Shown piece after piece: positions 36,491-47,538 of a stretch of DNA of 64,000 nucleotides. The stretch lies in contig CM041465.1 of NCBI GenBank assembly GCA_023213395.1, positions 35,099,741 to 35,163,740 of the forward strand, in the 5' to 3' direction. The notes below the pieces were generated by a model. It was given only the letters and a program-made list of their open reading frames with translations, was not told the DNA's origin and made no database searches. Numbering within the stretch: the first letter of the stretch is position 1; every line of letters starts with the position of its first letter. The translations under genes were made by a program, and so were the position numbers. The DNA comes from Cycas panzhihuaensis. Its lineage: Eukaryota > Cycadophyta.

Positions 36491-37281
36491 CCATGGGAAA
36501 ATATGACCAATATTTGGAGATGATATGATCAATAAAGGAAGGTACGAGAATCAACTAATAAGGAGAGGGTAGTAAATAAAATTAATTCTGACTATGGTGA
36601 AGAAAAAAAAAAAAATCATAATTGGGATGATCATGATCAATACTAGTAAAGGTGTCAAGCATGATTCAATTATAATTGAGGCCACGGTAGACCCAAGCAG
36701 CTAGATCCAAAAATCTTGAATGACTCATCCAAATGAACCCAAATTATAGATGGATAAGTGGTGATGAAGCCATCATGTGACTTGCCCTAGATTACAAGAG
36801 GATGATAACAATATATTTTCTTTTACTTTTTTTGTTTTTTTTTTTTTACTTTTCTTTTCTTTGCTCATCTTTTCTTCTTTTTCTTATTTTTTGCTTTCCT
36901 TTGCTAATTTTTTATTTCTTCCTTTTCCTTTCATCTTTTTTTTACAAGAAGAGAGTCATAATCAATCAATTATAAAATTCTTTTACTCATCACAACAAGG
37001 ATTTATCCCTTTTAATATAATCTAAAATGAAAAAGACTAGTCTCCTTAAGGATTGAACTGTGAGAAAAGAAAGGAAATCAAAATCACGGTATCTCCAAAT
37101 GTAAAAGAAAGGTGGCAGTATGAGTATTCACTTCAAAAGATAAATAGAGTGAACCAAGGATAATAAAAATAATCAAAATAAAATAATAGGTAATATATAA
37201 CCAAGAAGGAATCCTAAAGATATAGGACTGACAAGTGAAAATGTGATCTTAACCTAATGGTAAAGTATCTAAAGCTGACGG
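36491..37281 (-). other. Spacer of element H between integrase and extra RNase H
   Basis: AT-rich, with a long pyrimidine/T-rich tract on the plus strand at 36815-36945 (the frame 36777-37025 is low complexity). No domain recognised. Confidence 0.5.
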
Positions 37282-37286
37282 GAATG
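37282..37286. other. Target-site duplication of element C (left copy, GAATG)
   Basis: GAATG recurs at 53828-53832. Confidence 0.93.
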
Positions 37287-39869
37287 TGTTTCCTGGCTTC
37301 CGGGAATGGATACAGAATTACCGACTCAGGTAAGTACAGGTATGTTTCTCGCATTGTCATCGCTTTCGTTTGATGAGTGTTTGCTTGCATGTCTGCATGA
37401 GTATGGCTTTGTAGGTGACTTTGTCCTCGCCTACATGTATTTTAGCCTATGATGACTATAGCAGGGGCACACTCCCAGCGAGTGTGGCACCCTGGTGGCC
37501 ACTTCACTTCCCGCATCTGCCCTCCTCACTCTAAGATCCACCCAGTTTGTGCCACCTCCACCCGTGTGATGGCCCGCCATCGTTTGGTCAACTTGCCACC
37601 CTGGTTGAGCCCTATTTTTGCTCCCTTGGACCCGTTTGTTGGCTTGTTTACCCCTGGGTAGGTGTTCTAGCCTCCTATTGGTCCTTTTGGTCATCTGCCC
37701 CCAGCCCTGGCTGGCTGGCCGGGCATATTTTTGCCTCTAGGTGCGTACCGCCAGAATTTTCGCGGTACCGCCGGAATATCCGTGGTACCACAGAATTTGT
37801 AGCGGTACGACTGTCTGAGGTTGTTTTTTAAAATCCGCCATGGCAATTTTGCATTTATTGCGAAACTGCCACGTGGCTCGCGACTTAATTCTTTCCCAGC
37901 TACGTGCTAATCGCTTACTTTAGGGTTTGGTTTGAGTACTTAAGCCATTTTGGACTCATTTTCAAGGATTCTTTGGCTCACTTTTGGAATGCTCTTTAAG
38001 CAAACAACATTCTGCTCTGCTCTTCCCTGTTGTTCTACTGCTATCGCTGGACTTGCGTCCCTCCTACAGCGCCCTGCTCTCCTTTGGTGTGGCTAGGACA
38101 TTCTCCCAGCCCCTCATACACCTTGGAGAGGGCCCCTTAGAGTGGTTCCAGTTGATCTTTGCCCAGGTAGTCCACAAGTTCCCCAAGGGTAGGTGTTTTC
38201 CTTCACGTCTCTTTAGCAGGGTCTCAAACCTGCTGTGCCTCAGATCTGGGCTGATTTCTCAGTCCCTCTTCGCTGCTCTTTGGCTGAGGCAAGTCCCTTG
38301 CCTCCCTCACTCAGGTATTCCTTGTTTTACATTGATTTTTCTTGTGGTATTTATGCTATATCTTGCCTGCTCCTTGCTTGTCCTTGTGAGTGTGTTCCTT
38401 TCCTTTTAGTAGGTTGTTTTTCCACTGCTTGTGTGCCTCTCGCCTGCGTTTGCTGCTCAAGGCAGTGGCGTTGAGGGTTGGCATAGGCTTTGGGAAGGAG
38501 CTGGGTGGATTCCGTACCACCTTCCACGCTCCCTAAGCGGCTCTAAACCCTCTAAAGCCTCCCTCTTGCCCCGTGCTGCCCTTGGTTTGCAAACAAGGGT
38601 TTGTAGGCCCTCTTTTGGCCTCTCAAACCAGCGTTGTCACAAGTTGCAGCGCTGATTTGGGGACCTTTTCTCAGGTTTGGGCGACTTGCATAAGTCCCAA
38701 GCGCTGATCTTTGCCTAACTCTCTTCCCGGCCGCCCGGCTTGCTCCTCGTAGCATCCATGTTCGCCGTAGGTTTTCTTGGGCCTCCCTTTGCCTCTTTTT
38801 CGCCATTTTCCAGCCCTTGCTCTTGGCCTTGCCCTCGCTGCCTTGTGGCTCTTGGGGGGAGGTTAGGGCATCATTTGCGGGAGGTAGGCCACTCCGAGGC
38901 TTACCGATCATTTACTTTCGCTTTGGTTACTCTCTTTTGTGTACTTTCATGGTTGGATTGATACTAACACGTGTATTTAGATTCACATTCATACTATTTA
39001 GACATATATTGTAGAATCTTGTATTGCATGTTAGTGTCCTTCCTCCAGGAAAGGAGAGATCATCATTGCTTGCAGGTATTTGGGGAGCGTGGAGGATATC
39101 GTTCGTTAGTCCCGTTGCCGGTAAGCACCCTTGTATTCATTGTACTTTTGCACTTTCTTCATTTATTAGTTTTTGTTCCCTTCCTTTCTTTGGCATCGCA
39201 TTTGATTTTTCGGGGAAGGTAAGGAAGCCCCCTTTCAATCCGTTGCATCATCCCACATCTATGCATCGTGTGGAGTAGCTTGGTGCCCTTTCGAGAAGGC
39301 CTTCGTCATGCACGCCCTCGGTCCATGTGCACGTCTTACTCTACCTCGCTACCCTTTTTCTTTCGGTTCCTTCTTAGTAATTAATACATTGAAGAGTAAA
39401 AGGGAAATTTGGTTTTGTATTTGGTTATGTTTTGATTGGTTCGTTACACGCATTTTTGTTACCTATAGGAAAGGTCGTAGGAAATCCCCTTCTCTACCTT
39501 TCCTCTTCTCCTCTTAGCCACACAGGTCTCTAGCCTCCCATGCTGCTTGTGTATCTGGCTAGCTTGTTTAGGCGTACCCTTGCTCTATCTTCCTTGGATC
39601 TTCTCCTTCTCCTTCTGGCCATCCAAGGGTGGGAGGATCCAGTTCTTAGGTCAACCTAGGTTTGCCCTGCATATCTTTGCCCTTTGTTTGAAGTGGTGGA
39701 GGATCACCTGATAGTAGCTATACTCCATTGCAGATCCCGAACTTGCGCTCCGGTGCACGGGGCGCTCTGCGTGGTAACTATTTACCTCATAGGTCCCTCT
39801 TTCAGTTGTATCACCACCCACTCTCACTACGCCTATTAGTTAAGTAGCTATCCCGTAGACGTGCGTCCA
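37287..39869 (+). repeat. Left LTR of element C
   Basis: 2583 bp, TGTTTCCTGGC to GTGCGTCCA. At 37740-37808 it carries three imperfect copies of GGTACCGCCxGAATxT, where the right LTR has fewer; this accounts for much of the 31-bp length difference. LTR open frames are matched between the two copies and are not evidence of genes. Confidence 0.95.
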
Positions 39870-39870
39870 C

Positions 39871-39889
39871 TGACGACCATACTGGGGAC
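39871..39889 (+). other. Primer binding site of element C
   Basis: TGACGACCATACTGGGGAC starts one base after the LTR. It has the shape of the tRNA-Arg-type sites of Tat elements, with TGA where TGG is expected. Confidence 0.6.
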
Positions 39890-40064
39890 TTCCAGTAAGG
39901 GAGCTAGTTTTCGCTCTCTTCTGTTGGTTTCGCTACTTTTGTGTGATCCTTTTTATACCTATTTCGATCTCCATGTTGGGCAGCCCCCAACGCGTGTGTT
40001 TTACCGTTCTCTCTCTTTCCCTAACATTGTCGGTTGATCTTGCATGTGACACTTTTCTCGTCGT

Positions 40065-42330
40065 TTGCGCGGTCTACCTCCATTGTTAGAAGACCCTGAG
40101 TATCACCCTCTTCCTTTGTCAGATTCTGATCTGACTATGGAGGGATACTCTTCCGATTGGGCCTACCACACTTCAACCTTAGAAACCCACGCTTTCCCTT
40201 CCTCTATTCCCGAGTCCACCCAAGAGGGTGATGACCCCCTTTATTACCCAAGTGACCAACACCTCTCACTTGATGTCCATCCTTCTACCCATGCCGTAGA
40301 AGTTTCCGCTCCTCTTGAGACTTGCCACGTAGCTGGTGACTCTTATGAGGAGCATTCCGAGGAACCTACTTTGTTCGAGGTCCCAATTACCTCTTACGAG
40401 TATGTAGGAACTCCTCATGTTGACGTAGTTGAAGCTCTCAACGAGTGTCGCCGTGCGACATGCTTGCAACCGCGTCTTGGATGGCTTGAGGGTGCCCTTC
40501 GTGGAGGAACCTCTTCTTCTTCCGCTCCTCCCCCGCACGCCTCATCCTCATCTACTCTTCCTTTGACAACGAATCCCTTTGTGCCTACACATGTGTCCCA
40601 CTCACTTTCTATTCCCGCAATGGGGGTACGTATCGTGCCCTCCATTTCTCATCGAGGTCCTAATGTTTCAGGATCTCCCCATGGTGTGTCTTTCCCTCAA
40701 TTGAAGGTTAGCATACCTGTTCCTAACCAAACCAATGTGCCATCCCCTAATGTGGCGCATACCGTTCCTAGTAGGCCTGCCGGTCCTACTAGCCTTCCAA
40801 TCACTAGTCATGTAGGATCCGCTCCCACGCATCCTCAAACCCGACACGTTGGTACTTCCTTCTACGTTCCCCCAGGGTATACTTCTCAACCTTGGGGGCA
40901 GGGTAGAGGAAGCCGTCTTCCGGTTTATGAGGTGGATTTGCTACACCCATATGGGGTCGCTCCACCCACGGGTGGCCCATATGGGCAAAACCCGGTTCCA
41001 CATCCGTCTTGTTCGACATCCAATGCAATTCCATCTGTTGTGCCTTCGCAAGGGAACCCGACTCCCTTCCAAGGAACCTACGCCCATGCCTCTTTTCAGT
41101 AAGGGGCGTTTCCTCAAGGAGGGATGGGTGTCCCACCCCCATCCGCTCCTTGTGCATTGCCTACTTCGACATTCGTTGATCCTACGGTCCAGGCAAGGGC
41201 GCGCCCCTTCATGGACTTTAGGTCAACCCCTCTTTCCGTTGAGGCATTAAGAACCAACTTGCCGCCTCATCCCCCTGAAGTTTCTAGATTCGATGGAACT
41301 TCGTCGCAGGACCCGACGGAGCATGTGCATAGTTTTTCTATGGCATGCATTGATTACTAGGCTTATGACCACATTTTAATAAAATTATTCCTGCGATCCT
41401 TGCAGGGCGACACCCTCAAGTGGTTTTACCATCTCCCTGCCCATTTTATCCATTCATTCCAGCAATTGGTCTACGAGTTCATTAACTATTTTGATGTAGC
41501 CCGTCCATTCGAGAGCGGAATGAAGTCCCTTCTTTTGCTCAAACAAGGTCACGATGAGATGAATCGTGACTTTGTGTGGCGATTCCATGACTTGCTCCAC
41601 TCCACTAAGGCAACATTGCCCGAGGAGCTGAAGCGAGATCTTTTCGTCAACGCACTTCGTCTCGAAGTTCATGTGGAAGTCCTCAAGAAGGGGGTGACCA
41701 CATGTGACTCCGCAATCGCCAAGTGTTTGGCATTGGAGGCTATTGAGATCCAAGCTGGTCTCAAGAAACCTCTTAAGCCCTCACAGCGCCGTGAGGCACC
41801 ACCCCCGACCAAGGATACCAAACCTTCCCAACCTACCCGTTCTTCCTCTCATCCGACCGAGAGGACTTTGGACCCTCTCACATCAGCCATACGCTCATTT
41901 GAGCATACGATGAAGGAACTCAAGCTTCAAACTCCTTCATCCCCTACATCCAATAAACAAGTCCAACAAACTACCCAAGCTTCTCTTCCTAGGAATGGAA
42001 ACGCCCAGTCCTCCCAAGCGAGAAGGTCTGACCCTCCGCTTGAGAAGAAGTGGTGCTCCATTCATGGGGAGTGCTTCCACGACGATTCGTGTTGTAGGGC
42101 CCAGCATCCCAAGGATGCCCCTCGACGTGATTCTTCCCCTAAACAGGCCTCAAGGCCTAATTTGGATCAACCAGTTCACAAGGATCCGTTCCCTAAACAT
42201 GGGGAACGCGATCGTAACACCCAAACCAAGAGCAACCGTAACTGAGGAAGATCGCCTGATCCCCGTCCTTCCCGCGACAAAGGGAAGGGTACCCGGAACT
42301 CGTCTTCCTCCTCTCGTTCTCCTAGCCGTC
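40065..42330 (+). pseudogene. Element C gag with long Pro/Ser-rich N-terminal part
   Basis: One frame with stops at 41100 (TAA), 41358 (TAG) and 42243 (TGA). The first in-frame ATG is near 40136. Residues up to about 41250 are Pro/Ser/His-rich with no fold signature except a helical VVEALNECRRATCLQPRL. The gag core follows: PPEVSRFDGTSSQDPTEHV, QGDTLKWFYHLP, FINYFDVARPFE, LLLLKQGHDEMNRDFVWRF, LPEELKRDLFVNAL. A basic/Pro region and a Cys/His segment (CSIHGECFHDDSCC) stand where a zinc knuckle is expected. The core order fits Tat gag. The long N-terminal stretch resembles the extra leader part of large Tat elements. Confidence 0.88.
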
Positions 42331-43931
42331 GCATGCCGTCACCTTCACGACCCCGGAACAGGGGGAAGAAGGTGATCCAGTTGCTTGAAGCAACTCCTAC
42401 TTATGCCCTTACACGATCCCAAGCCGCTAAGGAAGCGGCGGGAGCTTCTTGTTCTTCCGCTCCTTCTAACCCTCTTCCGGAGAACCTTCCTCTAGAAGTC
42501 CCTCTCTTTCCCAAGGCTATTCCTGTATGCCCGGGTCATTACGATTTCCAAAGGGCACTTACCCAACCCACCAGGAAGGGTAAGCCCTTCTCTATCGTGG
42601 ACGAGCTCCATACGGTCGCTGTAGGAATGTCCTTGATGGACGTTCTGAGGAGTTGTCCAGAGCAGTGGGCCCTCCTCCTGGAAGCTTTAGGATCAAGTGA
42701 TGCGCCTGTCCACGCTTTGGGTGTCACCCAAGGTAGTGGACCCGTTATCTCATTTGATCCTAAGGATCTTCCTCCCGCCAGTGAAAGGGAACGTCAGTGG
42801 AACTTCCCATTCACCATCACTATCGATACGCCTAATTGTACCCTTCGAAGGACTGTTGTCGACAACGATTCTTCTGTCAATGCCATGCCCTTGTGTGTCA
42901 TGCAAGAGCTTGGTATTTCCGCCTTGGAACCCGTTCCCTAGCGATGCCAAGGTTATGACGGTAGCGAGAAGACCCCTTTGGGATTTGTCATTATTCCGCT
43001 CACCCTTGAGGGCAAGAGCGTTCTTGCCGACGTTGTAGTCCTCGACGTTGACGTGGATTACAACCTCCTCCTAGGTCGTCCATGGCTCGATCAAATGGGA
43101 GCTGTGTGCTCGACTCTTTGGGGACAACTTAAATTCGTCCATGACGGACGAATGAGAGTGATTCCCCACGAACGCCCGTTTACCAAACAAACTCGTTCCA
43201 CCAGTTCGACAAACCCAGGACCTTCCACGCGTGCCTCAGCTTGCTCAATTGGTATACCTAACCCATCTGAAGAAGACCCCGCGTCTTCTCCCCCTAGTCT
43301 CATGCGGTTCGCCCCTATTGGCGTTGGGAGTTATGGGTACCTTGCTTCGTTTAGTGAGGATGAGTCACTTGACGAAGACGAGGATTGCCTTCACCCCATC
43401 TCTTTCCTCCGCACCAGTAGGTCGCACCCGCCTTATTCTAGATCCCCACCTAGAACCTCTCTCGTCAGTGAGGCTAGCCACTCTTGCGTGTCTCACGTGA
43501 TTGCTCGTGTTGACCTGCCCATTGCTATCTCTTCTTCTTCATCACCACCCGTAGGTAATGGATTTGAAGAGTTGCCTTTCGCTCCTTTCGAGGAGCCTCT
43601 TCCTGGTTTTCCTTCAGATTCTCATGAGGAAGTTGAGCAACCCAACGGTCGTCACGGTCGCGTTGCTCTTACTCCCTCCAGCGCTTCCTCTACTCGAAGT
43701 AAGGTCATCCATGGGGTGGATTATTTCGAGGATGACGAAGCCCTACTTGAGCATTTGGCGGGCCTTGTGCCTAACTTGCCTTCTGGTCACCACCGGATTG
43801 GTCATCAGAAGATCCTCGCGATCGGATCCATGCTTGCCAATCCGATCCCGTCTCCTGTTCCTCCTCCTCCTGTTGATCTTGCTCCTCTCCACTTCGAGGA
43901 GGGCAATGCCATATGCATGGGGGCAACTTAA
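42331..43931 (+). pseudogene. Element C protease region
   Basis: In frame with gag, interrupted by TAG (42939-42941) and TAA (43929-43931). The active-site segment reads VVDNDSSVNAMPL; DNG has become DND, which should abolish activity. The C-terminal block LLLGRPWLDQMGAV lies near 43070. A long acidic, Ser/Pro-rich spacer with IHGVDYFEDDEALLEHL follows before the RT. Confidence 0.85.
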
Positions 43932-46712
43932 GACATAATCTTGGCCCCGGGTAAGGTCATAAAGGTCAGGTTGGAATGTTCCCCTAATGAGATAAGGGAG
44001 TACTCCCTTATGTTCTAGGAGTTTCGAGACGTGTTTGTGTGGGATTATGCTGACATGAAGGGAATCGACCCCTCAATTGTCACTCATAACCTCACCACCC
44101 TTCCTGGCGCCCGCCCTGTGCGCCAGAAGCAACGTCCCCTTCACCTAAAGCTCTCTACTGCCGTCAAAATGGAGGTTGAGAAGCTTCTAGACGCTGGGCT
44201 TATTACTTCCATTGACTACCCTAAGTAGGTCTCTAATATTGTTCCCGTTGCTAAAAAGAACGGGGCAATCCATATATGCATCGACTTCCGCGACATCAAT
44301 AATGCTTGTCCTAAGGATAATTTCCCGTTACCCTTCCTTGATCAAATCATCGATTGCACCGCCAAATTTGAAGTGATGTTCCTAATGGACGGCTTCTCTG
44401 GCTATAATCAAATTCATATTTCTCCCGAAGACCGCCATAAGATGGCCTTCACTACTCCTTGGGGTACCTTCGCCTACAAGGCGATGCCCTTTGGCCTTAA
44501 AAATACAGGTGCCACTTACCAAAGGGCGATGCATTTTATCTTCCATGACCTCATCAATGACACGCTGGAAGTCTTCATGGATGATATGATGGGTCTCTCC
44601 CGCGTTAGAGCCCATCATCTTTCTGACTTACACGCCATCTTTTCACGATGCCGCAAGTATCACGTCAGTCTAAATCCGCTCAAGTGTGTGTTTGCTGTTA
44701 CCTCGGGTAAACTCCTTGGATTCCTTGTATCCAAACAAGGAATTTAGATTGACCCTGACAAAGTCAGAGCAATCCTTGATATGTCACCACCTAGAACTCA
44801 ACGGCAGATCAAGTCGTTCCTAAGAAGGCTCGGTTTCCTTAGGCACTTCTTAGCTGATTTCGCTGTGAGCGCTAAACCCCTCACGAACCTATTGAAGAAG
44901 GGAGCTCCTTTTGCCTGGTCTGACAAGACCTAAAAGGCCTTCGAAGGACTCAAGGAAGCCCTGGCTTCCGCTCCTACGTTGGCGCCTCCCCAATTCGATA
45001 GGCCCTTCATCCTATATACCTCAGTGACTGATGAATCCTTGGGCACCATGCTCACTCAGGAGGATGACTCAGGAACTGAGAGAGCTATATATTTCATCAG
45101 TCGCACTCTCGTGGCTGCTAACTATTCCCCTGCCGAGAAGGAGTGCCTCTCCTTGGTCCATCTGACCAAGAAGTTTAGGCACTACTTTCTTGGCAACACT
45201 ACCAAGGTGATCGTTCAATTCGACCCCTTGCAATACTTACTAACTCGTTCAGATTTGACGGGTAGGGCTGGTCGTTGAGCCGTCCTACTCCAAGAATTCG
45301 ATCTCCATATCGTTAACCGGAAATCAAAGAAGGGAATGATAGTGGCTAAGCAACTCATAGACGCCCCTATCCCTAACTCCTTTGGTACTCCTGTTGATGA
45401 CTCTCTCCCTGATGAGTCTATCTTGACGATTCAGGGAGCTTCTCCCCATCCGCTCATCGACAATGAGTGGCACGATGACATCATGCGGTATCTTACACAG
45501 CAGTAGTACCGCCCCGACGCTAGTAGTAAAGTTAGATCTCGTATCCGGACTTCTGCCAGGCAATATCTCCTCGTGGATGAGGTATTGTACAAGAGGTCCT
45601 TCGATGGGATCCTCCTCCGCTGCGTCACTACTGACGAAGTTGACCAGGTGCTCCATGAATGCCACCACGGCATTCGTGGAGGTCACTTTGGGGGCCAGTC
45701 TATGGCTCAGAGGATCCTCCGCATGGGCTATTTCTGGTCGTCCCTCTTTAAGGACGCTCATGCCTTTGCTCTAAAATGTCGGCAGTGTCAGGAACACGCC
45801 AACATTTCCCATGTGCCTTCTGAGGCCCTGCATCCCATCGTTTCGCCATGGCCCTTCGCTCAGGGGGGACTAGACCTTATTGGGGCTATCTCCCCACCTT
45901 CGTCGTCACAGCACAAGTTTATCTTGACTGCCACGGAGTATTTCACTAAGTGAGCGGAGGCCATCCCTTTGATCACTACTCCTGGTAAAACCATTGCCAC
46001 ATTCATTTATCAGCATATCATTTGCCGTTTCAGAATTCTGGACGTCCTAATCACTGACAATGGAACTCCTTTCTGTAATAAGGAGGTGGATGAGGTTTGT
46101 GAGAAGTTCAAGATTTCTCACAAGACTTCCTCCCCTTACTACCCTCAGGCAAATGGTCAAGTGGAATCTTTTAATAAGACCCTTGTCAACATCCTCAAGA
46201 AAACCGTTGCTCAATCCCAAAGGGATTGGCACCTTCAGTTGCCCTCCATCTTGCGGGCTTATCACACCTCTATCCGTTCCGCCACGGGAATGACCCCTGA
46301 TTCTCCACGGTCACTGATCGAGGCGGTACTCCCGCTGGAGGTCGAGATTCCTTCCTTGCGAGTCTCCCTTTGAGGTTTCATCGATGAAGAGTCGATCCAT
46401 CAGGCTCGCCTGCTAGACCTCGAAGCTTTGGATGAGAGACGCTTAACTGCCTATCAGGCTAACCTAGCATCCAAAACTCGCTCACAAAGGGCCTACGATA
46501 AACACCTTCGTTCCCGCCCTTTGTTTCCTAGGGATTATGTCCTCAAGCTCGAGTATCTCCATGACCGTTTGACCAAGTTCAAACCTCGATGGGTTGGTCC
46601 TTTCATCATTATCGAATCCCTCGATAATGGTGCCTACAGGATAGCCACCCTGGAAGGGCTTGAATTTGAGAAAGTTGTTAATGGAAAGTTCCTTAATAAG
46701 TTTTATGCGTGA
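43932..46712 (+). pseudogene. Element C pol: RT, gypsy RNase H, integrase
   Basis: In frame with gag-protease, with stops near 44017, 44226, 44745, 44931, 45276, 45506, 45951 and 46371. The RT has MKGIDPSIVTH, VKMEVEKLLDAG, FLMDGFSGYNQI, FGLKNTGATYQR and the catalytic VFMDDMMG. RNase H shows YTSVTDESLG and PAEKECLSLV; the last acidic position appears replaced (VAKQLIDAP). The integrase has the HHCC finger (HHGIRGGHF to CRQC) and D,D,E at GGLDLIGAI, ITDNGTPF and GQVESFNKT, with a GPF module (RWVGPFIIIES) and final TGA near 46712. All stops can be derived by a single C to T or G to A change from a sense codon. Confidence 0.95.
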
Positions 46713-47538
46713 TCTCTCGGCGATCTCTTCGCCTTGCTCCGAAATGAGCCTAAACTACCATCTTAGGTTGTCCCTATTCTTCCCACCCACGGGTCGAATG
46801 GCAATTTAAGATGGGTCCTTCTTCATCTTTCTGGTTCCTTCCGCAGAACCCGTATTCCTGTATCCTCTCGGGAACCCTTGTCGTCTTTCTTGGGCATTCC
46901 CCAATCAGGAAGACGCTTGGGAGCAGCGTTGCTCCCCTTTCTTGCCCATCGTTTCCTTCGCATATTTCGCTATGCTCTTCTGTAGACATGTATGCCGCTC
47001 TATCCTCTAACCTCACACCTCTCTGTCGTCTCTGCTCGCGACGTGTGTGTGTGTGTGCGCTCCTGTTAGACATATAGCCATACGTGGAAGGAAACATGCC
47101 CATAACATAAAATATTCATAACATGAAATATCTACAGCATAACATTTACAACCATACAACATAACCATACATATCATCCACATGATACATCATACACAGC
47201 ATCCCATATCCAAATGGGGTTCCAATCACCCCATGCACATATATATATATCCAAAAATCATGTCACATCATACATCTAGGAAGTCGGTGTCCTTGCAGGG
47301 GGAGTACAATCATATGATCCTATATATGACCCCCTGGAGGCCCGTGCTTTCCCCTGTCAAAGTTATATGTACATGTCCTACTACTGTTACCCCGCTCCTG
47401 GGGTGCCGTCTCCTGGTCTCTGTGATCCCTCTCCTAAGGACCACATGCCTCTGAGGCTCCTCCACAGGCCTCAGCCGCCCGCCTCGCTCTCCTCGCCCCC
47501 AGCCTGCCTCGGGGTCGTCCGCCGTGTGGGTGTCGCCC
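46713..47538 (+). other. Spacer after integrase of element C
   Basis: Contains a (GT)n run at 47043-47056 and an AT-rich segment 47095-47290 unlike its GC-rich surroundings. It may hold the 3' untranslated part of the antisense gene. No domain recognised. Confidence 0.5.

Noticed and set aside
36777-37025. Phe-rich open frame resembling a membrane protein
   Set aside because: It is a translation of a T-rich low-complexity tract.
37431-39517. Many open frames of 60-140 codons in the left LTR of element C, repeated at 51400-53800
   Set aside because: They lie in non-coding LTR sequence, are not conserved as frames between the two LTRs, and match no family.
43932-46712. Possible endogenous plant pararetrovirus instead of a retrotransposon
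   Set aside because: There are LTRs, a target duplication, a primer site and an integrase with D,D,E; these are gypsy features and no movement protein is seen.
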